Shown here piece by piece: positions 21,995 through 34,600 of a DNA stretch of 64,000 nt (the stretch's first letter is position 1; each line of letters opens with the position of its first letter). Location: NCBI GenBank assembly GCA_009760855.2, contig WPIO01000011.1, forward strand, positions 7,067,501 to 7,131,500, written 5' to 3'. The notes beneath the pieces were generated by a model. It searched no databases. It was not told the origin of the DNA and was given only the letters and a program-made list of their open reading frames with translations. The translations under genes and the position numbers were made by a program. Source of the DNA: Cristatella mucedo (Eukaryota; Bryozoa; Phylactolaemata; Cristatellidae).

Positions 21995-24464
21995 GAGCAA
22001 GGGCCAAGTCTAGCCAATAAAAAAACATTGTTAAATCACAGATACCCAATCCAAAAATGCTGATGTATACGGTCAACCGGCTCCTTCACCACTCCCGGGT
22101 TAGTTCCTTATCTAGTGATCCTTCTGATGATCTAGCTGGTAGCTTTTCTAGCCATTCTGTCAACTAGATAGACAAGATCAATGAGCCCATCCCTATGGTG
22201 GCAGCATCCCCCTAGAATTATGTCCCTCAATTTCATGCAGCACCTCAATGACTACATTCAAGGTCACTAGTATCATCATAGTGAAGTTCAAATCCCAATA
22301 AAGAAGACAACTAGTCCTCTACACCCTATTCCCACTGTCCTACGATGGATAGATTTGCTGCAACCATGCATAACCAGCGTTACAAATATGTCATTAGCTA
22401 CAAGTCATGTCCCAACATTTTTCAAAAAGGCTGTAGTCAGGCCACTTCTAAAGACAGCAACGCTAGACCAAGAGAACTTGAACAACTTCCGCTCAGCCAC
22501 ACTTCTACAATTCCTATCAAAGACACTGGAACAAGTAACGGCTGACCAGCTGAACTCATATATTGAAACTTCAAACCTTGCTACTAAGTTCCAGTCTGGT
22601 TTTAGAGCTAATAACTCCACAGAGTCAGCATTGCTTCGGGTGTATAACGCCCCACTGAGGAATGCAGACTTAGGTATAGTCTCTCTGCTTGTTTTTCTCG
22701 ATCTTTCGGCAGCTTTTGGTGCTCTCGATCAACAAATCCTTCTCGAGCACCTCTCATCTCGCCTGGGCATCACTGGCACAGTAATACAATAGTTCAGGTC
22801 TTATTCCAATGGGAGACTCCAAAGCATTTACATTAAAGGACAAAAATCACAAGAGAAACCACTGGAGTACATTGTACGTCAGAGTTCTATGCATGGAATG
22901 GTTCTTTTCACGGGTTAAACTCTCTTTCTCCGATGCGATTGCTAATTAGCATCTAAGCTTTCACTTCTATGCAGATGACACTCAGTTGTATTTTTGCTTT
23001 AATATATCCCAGCTCTCCAGCACCTCGAATTCTCTCAGCTCACTTGCTGCATGTATTGATGAAATCAAACTTTGGCATATGAATGGCAGCAAACTTTCTT
23101 AAATTGAATGATGATAAAACCAGCCTATTAGTTATTGGCAAACCAAGCATGATTCAGAAACTGGACTACCTAATGTTCAAAATTGGCTCTGCCGGCATAT
23201 GTCCTAAAGAATATTCACAAATATCTAGGTGTCCTGTGTGAGACGCAGTGTTTTCGTGAAGCCACTCACTAGTCAACGATCGAGAAAATTAGGTGTTTAA
23301 TAACGCAGCCAACAAACAGAACGTGAACCATAGCAAATACGGACAAAGAATAAGTGACAAACAGTCCAATATATACTAGTCCTAAACTAAATCCATTAGC
23401 TGAGCAAGCCATCGTGCATACAGATCTGAATGCTGTTGGCTTCTCTTCATGATCAAGCTCTGATCAGCCGTAGCTGATATAGCCTTGGCAGAGGCCTATT
23501 GGCCCAGGTACACGTGATATTCAGCCAATCAATAGTGGTATGCAGTTCCGAAAATAGAGGTAGTGTCATGAGTCAGCCAGTGCTGCACTCAGGTCAAAGT
23601 GAAACCGCCCAGCACCACACTGCCTATGAAGCCTATTCAGGTAACATCCTGTTCCAAAGTGACCTTTCATTAGCCGACCACATCAGCCCCAGAGTCAAAT
23701 CTGCATACTTTCAGCTATGTAACATTGCTAAAATTCGGGCTTCCTTAGACAGGGATACTACATCTAAATTGTAACACCCCGTCTGGACTTTGTAACTCAC
23801 TGCTGACTCACTCACTGCTTGCTGGCCTACAGGCATTGCAATCAGGTGCTTACAGCTGGTGCCAAACTTTGCCGCTAGGCTTGCCTGTCGTAAGCTTTTT
23901 CAGTTGCCTTACCATACCACTTTTCACCGACCTGCTCTGGCTCCCAGTCGAAGCACTGCATAAGCTTCAAGGTTCTATCACTCAATTTTAGGTCACTTCA
24001 TTCATTGGCTCCCGCCTACTGATCAGGTGTACTCCACCATCAGGCCAGCCATCGTACTACACACTTTTCTGAATCAAATCGTTTAACTACACCTCGTACG
24101 AATCTCAAATTCTATGGGGACCGTGCCCTGTGTTCGTATGCCTGGAACTCAATCCCGATTGTCATGACAACTGAAATTTAAAAAGAAGCTAAAAGGCATC
24201 TATGTATCACAGCATTTAGTGGGTCCATGTGGTTCGTTCTTTTAAGTTCTATGCACGCTGACACTGTGCATGCTGCCAGTAACCACATTTACATGTTGAT
24301 ACTGTGCATGTCACCTCTTACCATGTTGTGCTTGTTGACATTGCGCGTGTTACCACTAACCACTTGATCATGCTTCCTGTGTAGCATATGTAAAGTACCT
24401 AGAAAGAGATTAAGTTCTGAGAGTGTCATACAAATGTATTATTATTATTATTATTATTATTAAG
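21995..24464 (+). mobile_element. LINE family B copy
   Basis: Reverse transcriptase from PLLKTATLDQENLNNFRSAT, through FQSGFRANNSTESALLRVYN, FLDLSAAFGALDQQ and a degenerate YADDTQLY (near 22970), to the tail with 24437-24464 ATT repeats. An unrelated block (about 23240-23640) interrupts it. Confidence 0.8.
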
Positions 24465-25689
24465 ACCGATTCTTTAGTCCCTTCCTGGGCTCTGAGAGCC
24501 CAAAGGCTTTATACACCCTATCTCAGAGGCTATCCTTCTTTGTGTGTCCATCTACCCCTGTAAGGACATAATCCTCCTCATAATCGAAAGCTTTCGTAAT
24601 GGTAAGCTTTGGTAATGTCCAGTTGATTATTCATTTTCTTGCAGAGAATTGTAAAGCGAGTGGATAGAAATCTTTTTTGCATAGGGCTCTGTGTGAACGA
24701 CCTGTTATTATTAGTATTAACGATGTAGCCGAAATCCAGGGGTCAGAGGCTAATTCCTGCCACGGACGCCATACTCGTGCCACACTGCGGCTCGCCATGC
24801 CGCTGAGCTAGGGTAAGACGAGCGGCCGTCATGTTAGACCTTTTTATAATATCGCATGCGCAAACAAAAACAGGGGAACTAACCAAGCCTACAGGGAAGG
24901 TCCTATACAGAGTACACTATAGGGGCGCAAGACGACGCAGCAAGCGCGAACAAACGTGTTAGTTGGTCAGTCGGCTTCCGCAGTTCCGCCGTTGTACCGA
25001 CTCCGTTCCAACAGTACGAGGGTAAGCCATGAAAGGTCCGGCTAGCTGAGTAACTGCTTGGCTAGTTGGAGTCGACGTCCACCACAGTCGAGAGCTTCCG
25101 CCGAAAGACGCCAACACACGGGGGGTGTCACGAACAGGATACACGGGGAACGCGGAATATACAAATCACAACAACGAGCGTGCTATCCAGCTCCACTCGG
25201 GCCTTGGGCACTCGTTGCCTTGCGTGCGTGGCCGCATCACCGGAGCACGCCTGCACCCATCCAGGTACATAATTCGGCGAAACCGGGAGCCTTCAAAACC
25301 ATGACTTAATCGGCCAACTTATCTTACCCAAGTGCCCCGTTGACCTCTCGTCATCGTCACCGCACATCCGGCTATGCCCGTAGGTCAGGCCCCGGACAAG
25401 CCGACGACCCTTACCACACGACAGCCGTCCTAGCCTGGGTACAACATTATAACTATGTTTGCAGTAACGCCATCCCCAGAGGTGAAGTGCACTTAATTTG
25501 CTCTTGTTAACCAATGACAAGTAGTCATCCGTACTGCTGTCATAGTACTGAGTAAGTCTGATAAGCCTGTCCAAGTTTTGGTTACACAAAAGCCTTGGTA
25601 AGTGGCTGCTAGCGGCATAGAGCTTGCAGAAATTTGCTTAGATCAGCTCTCGTCTCACCGAAATGGGTCCCCACTACTCGGAAGGGCTA
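24465..25689. other. Intergenic DNA, nothing supported
   Basis: Contains a weak tRNA-like A box (TAGCTCAGCGG, minus, about 24800) without a B box. No gene seen. Confidence 0.3.
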
Positions 25690-25740
25690 GCTATCGCTTT
25701 ATCGAGTGCATTATTATTATTATTATTATTATTATTATAG
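25690..25740 (+). mobile_element. LINE-B terminal scrap with ATT repeat
   Basis: Only the last about 20 bp (GCTTTATCGAGTGCA) and an ATT microsatellite remain, an extremely 5'-truncated insertion. Confidence 0.5.
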
Positions 25741-25992
25741 AGCCGAGTAAATGAACATTATGACTTACTAGATATCCATAGGGCAGAGCCATGCTAATTA
25801 GAAAATCACATTTTATTATTTTGTGCACCTCACTTTGCACTCCAATCCTATTTGGTCACTTGATAGACTGACTAGCAATTCTATATGTTATAAAGTCCTG
25901 GCCGTGACAGCCTACTTCGGTCGATTGATAGATAGCTTTTATCATCAACAACGCTTACTAGCAGAAAACTGTAGCCACATAGCTGTTGAAAC

Positions 25993-26090
25993 CTAACCTA
26001 TTTTAAAGACAGAGAGGCTTCTTGGAACTCATTAATATTAACTAACCTATTTTCAAGACAGAGAGGCTTCTTGGAACCCCTTAATATTTC
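25993..26090 (+). repeat. 49-bp tandem duplication
   Basis: CTAACCTATTTTAAAGACAG repeats from 25993 and 26042 with few differences. Confidence 0.8.
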
Positions 26091-26099
26091 AGAAAGGAT

Positions 26100-26480
26100 G
26101 TCTAGGCATCGATCATTAGCCAGAAAAATGGTATCGGGGTTCTCTCTCCAAACACGTATGACAGTAGCTAGGGAAAATCAGGGGCAGGCGACTTTGACCC
26201 CAAAGTTCATGTCTAGACGCAGAATGCAACGACTGATCACTGCCACGTAGTGCCATTCTCATTAATCTGCACCGACTCTCCATCATTAAGCAAATTATCG
26301 ATTTTAAAGTCCTTTCACTCATCTTTGGTTCCCTTTACTCACTGACTCTGGCCTAACCGTCTGGAATACATAATAATCGTGCCTCTCATCACACCACAGC
26401 TCTTCTGACTCCCGTCATTTGTTTGTGCCTCTAATGGACTGCAAAATCCTCGGAGATAGTGCTTTTAAGTTCATTTGCTC
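26100..26480 (+). mobile_element. Diverged LINE (CR1/L2-like) 3' fragment
   Basis: Only the LHRLSIIKQIIDFKVLSL-like stretch and the following LAVPL..K-LGD pattern are recognisable; older or a different subfamily. Confidence 0.5.
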
Positions 26481-26959
26481 CTGAAGTCTCGTTTCCCGAA
26501 ACAGAGCGGCCACATACGTGTTCATTTGTCCGTTGCAGAATTCTTCCGATAATCGAAGTTCTTGTTAACATCGTACACAGAAACGGTTACAGATAAGACC
26601 TATCTAAAGCTAATCTGATTGTTGTTTGACCGTAGCACGTAAGAAATTACGTGCCTATGGACATCGAACCGCTTATCGCTTCGGGCTGCTGGGTCTCCTA
26701 CGCCGGCACCGGACTTAGCTACGCCGGCGGCTAGTAACCTACATGTTAGATAATCGTGCACACCTGTTATCGCGTCATCATGGTAGTTCTAATGCATTCC
26801 TATATATTACTGCTGTTACTAACAATCATGAACTACTCATTAACAAAAGAAAAGCATCCCGGAGCCGCCGTGGTGGGTTGGACGCCGCTCGTTTGGCTGG
26901 AACTGCGAGCTGAGTACCAGCTCGTTTGGTATTCCTAGCATTGTCTCGAACCGCTCAGC

Positions 26960-29657
26960 ACTCTCCCCCACAAGCGTCACTTTGCATCTCTCTAAATTAG
27001 TGGTCATCAGGCCTGTTATGACTACGGCGGCCCAAGTATACCCTTGTCTTTGAGATCCTCGCTAAATTTGCAATAAACCTCTAGTAATAAGCGACCTTAT
27101 TTCTGAAAATGGTCTCGATCTACTCACCTTGACAGAAACTTGGTTAAAATCGGTAAACTGCCAGCCAATTAAAGACGCTACTCCGACTGGCTTCTCATTC
27201 TTTGACATCCATAGATCAAACAAAACTGGCGGTGGAGATGCTATTATCGTGTAATCGAAATTAAACTTCAAGCCATTTGCAGTACCCTCGAAGCAATCTT
27301 TCGAATCTATTGTCTTGATTTCACCCGACAAGCTACCGATGGTGGTAGTAGTCTATCGCTCAGCAGGTACCAAATCCTCCTTTATCTCAGATTTCTCCAA
27401 TCTCATTTCGATTTTGTGTGCAAGAAATCGATCCTTCCTCGGTATGAGTGATTTCAACATTCACTTTGAAAATTTATCTGACAGCTTCAGCACTGAATTT
27501 CGTGCATAGACTGACTCATTGTCTCTTGTGGCTCATGTGCATGTCCATACTCACATCAAGGGTCACATACTCAACCAAATTTTCTCATACAACTGCACTT
27601 TGAAATCACCAAGTATTACCAAATCCTGCTTATCTGACCACATGCAGATCCATTTCAGTCTGAAATACGTGCCCTCATCCTCCTCTAAAATCACATATGA
27701 ATAAAAAAACGCAGGATCCTTGACATCAATACTGCCCGTGCAAAAATATCTGCCTCGCTTCTGCTGCTCAGTCCAACTTCCGACCTGTCATCATTGGTAG
27801 AAAGTTACAACACGACACTAGCTGACACGCTCGACGAGTTTGTACCTCTGACTAATTGCACTGTGCGCCCTCGCCCAGACGGCCTACAGTTTACCTGAGA
27901 CATTAAACTAGCTAGGTCTAAAGCGCAAGCTTGAAAAAAGCATACAAAAGATCAGGACTGACTGTCCATCAAAGGATAAGTCTAGCATCTATTAAAACAT
28001 TGTTGAATCACAAGTGCATAATCCAAAAATGCTGATATCGACGATCAACCATCTCCTCAACCACTCCCAGGTTAGCTCCTTACCTGATGATCGCTGTGAT
28101 GATCTAGCTGGTCGCTTCTATAGCTTCTTTGTCAAGAAGATAGACGAGATCAGGGAGTCCATCCATGCAATGGCAGCATCACGCCTACAATGATGTCCCT
28201 CGATTCCTTGCAGCACCTCAATGTCTACATTCGAGCAGGTCACAAGTGATCTCGTCCTGAAGTTCATATCATAATCAAAGAAGACGATTCCTTTGGACCC
28301 TATTCCCACTGTCCTGCTCCTACGTTGCATTGATCTGCTGCTGCCATGCATAACTACCACCATTAATATGTCATTAGCCTCAGGTCATGTCCCAGCACTT
28401 GGAAAAAAAGCCGTAGTCAGGCCACTTCTCAAGTTAGCAACACTAGATACAGAAATAATTAAGCAACTTCTGCCCAGTCTCCCTTCTACCATTCCTATCA
28501 AAGACGGTGGAACGAGTCGTGGCAGACCAGCTAAACTCATATATTGAAACTTAAAACCTTGCTAGAATGTTCCAGTCTGGCTTTAGAGCTAATCATTCCA
28601 CCGAGTCAGCATTGCTTCAGGAGTACAACGACCTACGTAGAAATACAGACATGGGTAAAGTATCTCTGCTTGTTTTGTTCGATCTTTTGGCAGCTTTTGA
28701 TGCTGTCAATATTTGTATTATGGGTTATGGGCAAACCAAGTGTGATTCAGAAACTGGAAAGGCTAACGCTCAAAATCGGCTCTGCCAGCATATCTCCTGT
28801 TGAATCTGCACTCAATCTAGGTGTAATGTTCCAAAGTGACCTTTCATAAGACGACCATATCAACTCCACAATCAAGCCTGCCTACTTTCAACTACATAAC
28901 ATTGCTAAAATTCGGGCTTGTTTACACAGGGATACCACATCTAACTAGGTTCATGTATTTGTGACATCCCATCTTGACTTCTGTAACACACTGCTAGCTG
29001 GTCTACCGGCATTTGCAATCAGGCGCTGACAGTTGGTGTACAATTCTGCAACTAGGCTTGTCTGTCGTAAGCGCTGCAGTTGCCACATCACACCATTTCT
29101 AGGTGAGCTGCACTGGCTCCCAGTCAACAAACGCATCGACTTCAAGGTTCTATCACTCACTTTTAGGTCCCTTCATTCTTTGGCTCCAGCCTATCTCTCA
29201 GATCCACTCCCCCACTAGGCCAAGCATCGTACCATCCACTTTTTGGAAACTAACTGTTTACCTATACCTCGTATAAACCTCAAATCCTTTGGAGACCGTG
29301 CATTTAGTTCGTATGCTCCCAAAGCCTGGAACTCACTCCCGACTAGCATCTCGACATCCCCTGACTTGACCACATTTAAAAAGAAATTAAAAACACACTT
29401 ATTTATGACAGCATTTATAGGGTCCCTGTGATTCTTCCTTTATGTGCTTATGGGTGCTCACACCATTCCATGCTGCCACTAACCACACTTGCATGCTGAC
29501 CCTGTGCATGTCACCCCTAACCAAGTCATTCATGTTGTTTATCTAGCATGACACCATTCCCATTCGATCATGCTTCTTTTGCAGCAAATGTAAAGCACCT
29601 AGAAAGAGATTGAGTTCTCTGAGGGTGCTTTATCAAGTGTATTATTATTATTATTAT
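26960..29657 (+). mobile_element. LINE family B (CR1/L2-like), near full length but decayed
   Basis: Upstream frames at 27060-27700 encode an APE-type endonuclease: LTLTETWLKS, GMSDFNIHFE and CLSDHMQIHF. After a linker, reverse-transcriptase pieces follow (VPTIP..., FQSGFRANHSTESALLQEYN, LFDLLAAFDAV), then a deletion removing the YADD region, then LVCRKRCSCHITPFLGELHW, LAPAYLSD and SYAPKAWNSLPTSIS. It ends AAAGAGATTGAGTTCTCTGA plus an ATT repeat at 29640-29657. Multiple stops make it inactive. Confidence 0.85.
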
Positions 29658-29785
29658 AAGTCATAACTCATTGATCGATTGACAAACTTCATCTACCGGC
29701 TTTAAAAGTAAAAAAAAGCAACAACCTACCTGTTTCTCACAGCCTTTGCTCTGTCCCTGTGAATTGTTCTTTGTAGACTAGCGGG

Positions 29786-30326
29786 TATGGACATCTCCCT
29801 GCTGGACATCCCCCCCCCCGACATCCCCCCCTGGGGTAGGACATTTCCAGTATATGGTTTAGGGTTTAGTGTTTTAGGGTTTAGGGTTTTTAGAGTTTAG
29901 GGATTAGTGTTTAGAGTTTACGGTTTTAGGTTTAGCATAGAATTTAGGGTTTAGCAATTAGAGTTTAGGTTTTAGGGAGGGCTGTGCCTCAGCTGCCTAA
30001 ATCCACCCTTGCTGGTATTCCAAGCTTTAATTAGTGCGTATTAGGGCACAACTAGATCTCTAGAGCTCGAGTTATACTCAGTAGCTCTCTTGAGGCTTGG
30101 TGCTCATTTGCAGGAATGCGTGGCATGCCCTCTTTGACAGGTAGGAACACGTGCCTCTCGGCGTCGAGCGGGACCGAACTCCCGTGGGACAGAACTGTAT
30201 AGCTCGCTGCAGCTGCAGCCGCTGCAACCGCCACTCGCTCCATTAGAAGCCACCCTTCCAATCCATCCATTCTTCTAATTATACTGAGTTGATTTTATTT
30301 TAATAGAGCGTGAACTTCATTTGATC

Positions 30327-30358
<32 letters not shown>

Positions 30359-30480
30359 ATTATTAGTTATACATTCATCAACATAGGGGGAAATGTCCTA
30401 CGGGGGATGTCCTAGGGTCCACCGGGGGGGGGGGAATGTCGGGGGGGGGGTGGGGGAACGTCCAGGGGGGATGTCCTACA
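29786..30480. mobile_element. TIR element with C-rich inverted termini and telomere-like interior
   Basis: Left end GGACATCTCCCTGCTGGACA..., right end its reverse complement with repeats of TAGGACATCCCCC-type units and long C/G runs (about 60-95 bp each side). The interior has TTTAGGG-like repeats, an AT/GT microsatellite and 0.3 kb of unique DNA. It splits a LINE 3' end. No transposase. Superfamily unknown. Confidence 0.65.
29856..29978 (+). repeat. Degenerate TTTAGGG-type telomere-like repeats
   Basis: About fifteen imperfect units (TTTAGGG, TTTTAGGG, TTTAGAG, TTTAGTG). They lie inside a transposon-like element, not at a chromosome end. Confidence 0.7.
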
Positions 30481-30610
30481 ACCACACTACCATACTGATT
30501 AAATTTGCGCATTTTAATAGTAACTAATTCACACGTTTCCTTTTGAGCATATGTAGCGCTTAAAAAGAGATTTAGTTCTCTTGGTGCTATATAATTTTAT
30601 TACTTTTATT

Positions 30611-31063
30611 ATGTACAGTACAACACAGGTCACGTCAAGACCAGGGCCCAAGCAAGTCCAATCGATGCTATGCTGCATATCCCATCCATCTTGCCGGCAC
30701 TGGCACGATAAACAATGCGAATGCCTTCACCAAGTAAATCGAGTATTTATTAGACCTACATCTTTGAGCAGGTCAACGAGACAAACACATTATAGCATGC
30801 TTTTTAGACTTCATGTCACTCCGACCCTTGACCAAAATGTCGTGGAAGCTCCATTCGAGCCAGCACATTTGAGCGACTCGAATTAAGCAAAGGCAGACCA
30901 CGTCAGTGCCAATGAAGGTCATTGCCGATGAAGCTCGGCAGCGGCAGGCCAAAGCATGATGCAGTTGTGTGTTAGACTTCGATGCACAACCATCTTACTT
31001 TGTATCCTCCATAGTGATGGGTTCTTGCCCACCCTAGAAACTCGAGCTGACATTAGGCCGTTG
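30611..31063. other. Downstream flank of ZFAND1-like gene
   Basis: Between the LINE tail ending near 30610 and the ZFAND1-like stop codon. Presumably 3' UTR and intergenic DNA. No repeat or second gene recognised. Confidence 0.3.
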
Positions 31064-31186
31064 CTACGGCTGGTAGTCTAGGCTGACTTGTCCGCCATTG
31101 GTCAAGGACGCAGATGATAACAAAGACTGGAGTGTGGTATCCATGGAAAAAGGTTGGCCACCACTGCTATCAAGCAGGCACAACTT
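31064..31186 (-). CDS. ZFAND1: ZFAND1-like last coding exon
   Basis: The acceptor is TTTATCCTTGCAG. The exon reads KLCLLDSSGGQPFPMDTTLQ and then SLLSSASLTNGGQVSLDYQP, stop. It is slightly shorter at the C terminus than vertebrate ZFAND1. Confidence 0.9.
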   Translation of the reverse strand, partial: KLCLLDSSGGQPFSMDTTLQSLLSSASLTNGGQVSLDYQP

Positions 31187-31608
31187 CTGCAAGGATAAAG
31201 TCCAGCCTGTGGATGATCAATCGGCAGTGTCCGCAGTCAAAAGGCTCACAATCATCCGATGGTAGAGTGAGGGTGGCACCTCAGTGGTCTCACCTTAGCG
31301 CTCGGTAGATTGTTACTGTTCTTTAGGCCTTGCATTTTCGCAATATCATCAACCACTCTGCCGACGGTGGATGTCTGAAGCAGAGTAATCGCACGTCTCG
31401 CCAACCGGTCGAGGCACAAAAAGGAGCATCGATACTAACAAATGCGACCAGGATCGATGGCTAGCGGGATCCCCAGAAGCCAATCGGCATGAAATGCGAC
31501 CAAAATATGAAGTTTGGTTACATGCTTAACGGTGGTAAGAGGCACAAATCCAGTCTTTATGCAGAGCCCTAATCGCTGGTTAGTCAGAATACATATTTTG
31601 TGCTACAA

Positions 31609-31663
<55 letters not shown>

Positions 31664-34600
31664 ACGCATATGGCTTCGCTGGCACTCCCTCTTTGGAAAG
31701 GACTGCTGTGTGTCAGCCAAGCGGCATCGGCACCTAACTCTGCCGACTAACGCGAGCACTACTACTTACACATGAGAAGAAAAAACCCTTTTTCACGGTT
31801 GCAATGGAATCGGCTGGAAGGCAAACGTTCAGATATACTCGCTCACTTTCGGGCACGCTGGCGTTGCCCACAGCTGAAGTCTTCAGCTTCATCAGCGCCA
31901 CTTTGGCCGCTAATGGAGACTCCTTCACAGGTCGTGCTGGCTTAGTGCCAGTGGCAGACGCCTTATGTGCGATCGAGTGATCAGAGGCTGCAAAAGCAAA
32001 TGTCACAAGATTTCATGAGACGCCGACATAGTCACAACCGCTCTGTTTACCCCTAACAGTGCCTGCAATTGACATAGAGTAAGCTGGCTGCGGTGCAATA
32101 TTCCACGATGGCAAAATGGACACTGTACTGGACAGGAAAGGAGGGCCACATGCTGGCATGTGCCACATCGGCAGCAAGTATGGCAGGTCTCAGCAGGGGA
32201 AGAGGCAGTCGAGAGAAGCTGAGTACCTCCTGCGAGTTGCTATCAGCCTCGGCAGACCATGGCAGTTAGGCTCTCCAGTAGGCGTGACATGACAAGACAC
32301 TGCCAGGTACTTAAATGAGAATGCATATGCGGGAGACACTGCATGTGACCTCACTCTCGCAGCTGTGCTATGTGACATACACTGGTAACTAAATCGGTCT
32401 AGTGCATATTTGTGTCCAAATCACATCTGAAATCACCTGGGGAGCAAATGATCAGCCAGAGCCACAGCAACTGACATCAGCAGTTGGTCAACATGCGATA
32501 TTATTCACTAGTTAATGAATCAAAAAACCTTACTACCAAATAGGAAATCACAAAAGTTTAGTTGAAGTAAAACAGACAGCAGAGTAAATTAACAGTCCTG
32601 TTGAAAGATCGGCAATCCAACAAAAGATCGGGAGCTTAAGGTAGGCGAGGCTGCCTACAAATACTGTGATTGGATGTAACTGAAATTTGAATGGTTCTCA
32701 AATAAGGCAGCGATTTAGCAATAATACCATTATTCGGTAATAATAACAATACACTTGTATAGCACCCTCAGAGAACTTTTCTAGGCACTTTACATATGCT
32801 GCAAAAAACGCATGGTCAAACGGTTAGTGGTATTATGCTAAATGACAACAAGCATAACATAGAGGTGACATGCACAGGTCATTTGTATGGCAGCCTAAGA
32901 AAACTAAATCAACCAGGTGCTTTAAAATTTGCCGCAAGAGATTTAATAACTAAGGGTTAATGACGTGGACGGTATCAAACTTAGACAAGCATGCAAAAAC
33001 TAAATCAACCAGGTGCTTTAAAATTTGCCGCAAGAGATTTAATAACTAAGGGTTAATGACGTGGACGGTATCAAACCTAGACAAGCATGCAAAAGCAAAC
33101 AAGAAGACATTGGAGGGGAGGGTCATTGGTTCGTGAGCCGACTAGCTAGTAGCATACACTGAATAGTGCTCAGGACCCAAAGTGCACGGAAAAAAGGACA
33201 CATTTACTGGGGCGAACAGAGAGCTGACTAGAACAGATTGATTTTTAGCTGAGACTTAAAATGACGAGCCCCCCCAAAGTTCTCATCCAGAAACACGAGG
33301 CTTGAAAGGCTTGAAAAGTCATTCACACATAGCTGAACCCTATCACCAGTTTAAGCCTCTTCGAGCCTTCACATCCTCTCGATACAATAAATTTGCTACA
33401 TTATTAATTTTTATTTTACATTTTTTATTTATTATGTAATATGCTAATTTATTAAATTACATATTAGCTACACCGCATTTACACTTAAAGACTGTAATGA
33501 CCAAAGCTTTTCCTCTACACGTACTAGATTGTGGAGCTAACTTCGACAATTCTTACATATGTTTCCTCTTGCTGTCGACTTTGGCATATCCTATACAACA
33601 GTCAGGCGCATCCAATTCTACGCTATTCACTTGTTTTATGGTTCTCTGCTACCCAGCTACCCGGCATGCTTTTCACTTCTTCTTTTTGCTGCATGAGACA
33701 AAGTTTGTTGAGTCATTGAGGCTCTTCTGTCGCTACATAAATGAGGCCGTTACATCAATCGACTAGTCTTCACTTTTTTTTACGTTTTACTCGTTATCAA
33801 TCATTCTCTCTATCAATCATTCTCTCCTCTCTATCAATCATTCTCTCTATCAATCATTCTCTCTATCAATCATTCTCTCTATCAATCATTCTCTCTATCA
33901 ATCATCGATTGGAGGTTGCAAGAATCAATAATGCCACAAAATACTGATATGCATGTCGCTAAATACTTACAAAAATAGTTACAGAAGCTTTACACCATAC
34001 CATTGTGCACACGGAAACAGAAAAAAGAAGTTGCTGAAACTCATGATATCAGCCGATGCAACATCCAACAGTACGAAAAATACACCGGACTAAATATGGT
34101 GGCACTATTGACATACATTCATGAGGGCCAGCGACTCTACATGCAGTGATTGATGCGAAAATCCATGCAGCCTGCAAATCAAGATACAATCTCAAATATC
34201 ATAGTGTGTCATGAACTCTTAGCCACAAAAATTGTGCCATAGTGCCAGCAACAAATGGTGCATGCTCGGTTTGCCAAACTGGATGGTGCAGCAAATAAGC
34301 TTCGCTTCCACCACTAAGAGAACGTCCGGTCTGAGCAGCCGTTGGATCCCTTTGTTTAGGGAACGAGTGGCTTTAATTTACAACGTATTTTTTGTAAATT
34401 TGGACAGTCAGAGCTGAAAGCCTTAATCGCAAGATTTAAAATGAGTTGGCTTGCATAGCTTACCACAAGGTTTTGTGATCTTATCCATAATAATAATAAA
34501 TAATAATAATACATTTGTATAGTACCCTCAGAGAACTGAATCATTTCTTGGCACTTTACAGATGTTGTATAGAAAGCATTACTTTCGGATTTTTCACAAA

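Larger units (their letters stand above)
29660..30612 (+). mobile_element. LINE 3' end split by a TIR element
   Basis: LINE-B-like 3' sequence at 29675-29785 resumes at about 30500 and ends with the usual GAGATTTAGTTCTCTTGGTG tail. The intervening 0.7 kb is a separate inverted-repeat element. Confidence 0.65.

Noticed and set aside
29856-29978. True telomere or chromosome end
   Set aside because: Degenerate, short, and enclosed in an inverted-repeat element within a LINE.
33795-33905. CRISPR-like repeat array
   Set aside because: Sixteen-bp head-to-tail units without spacers in a eukaryotic genome: a minisatellite.
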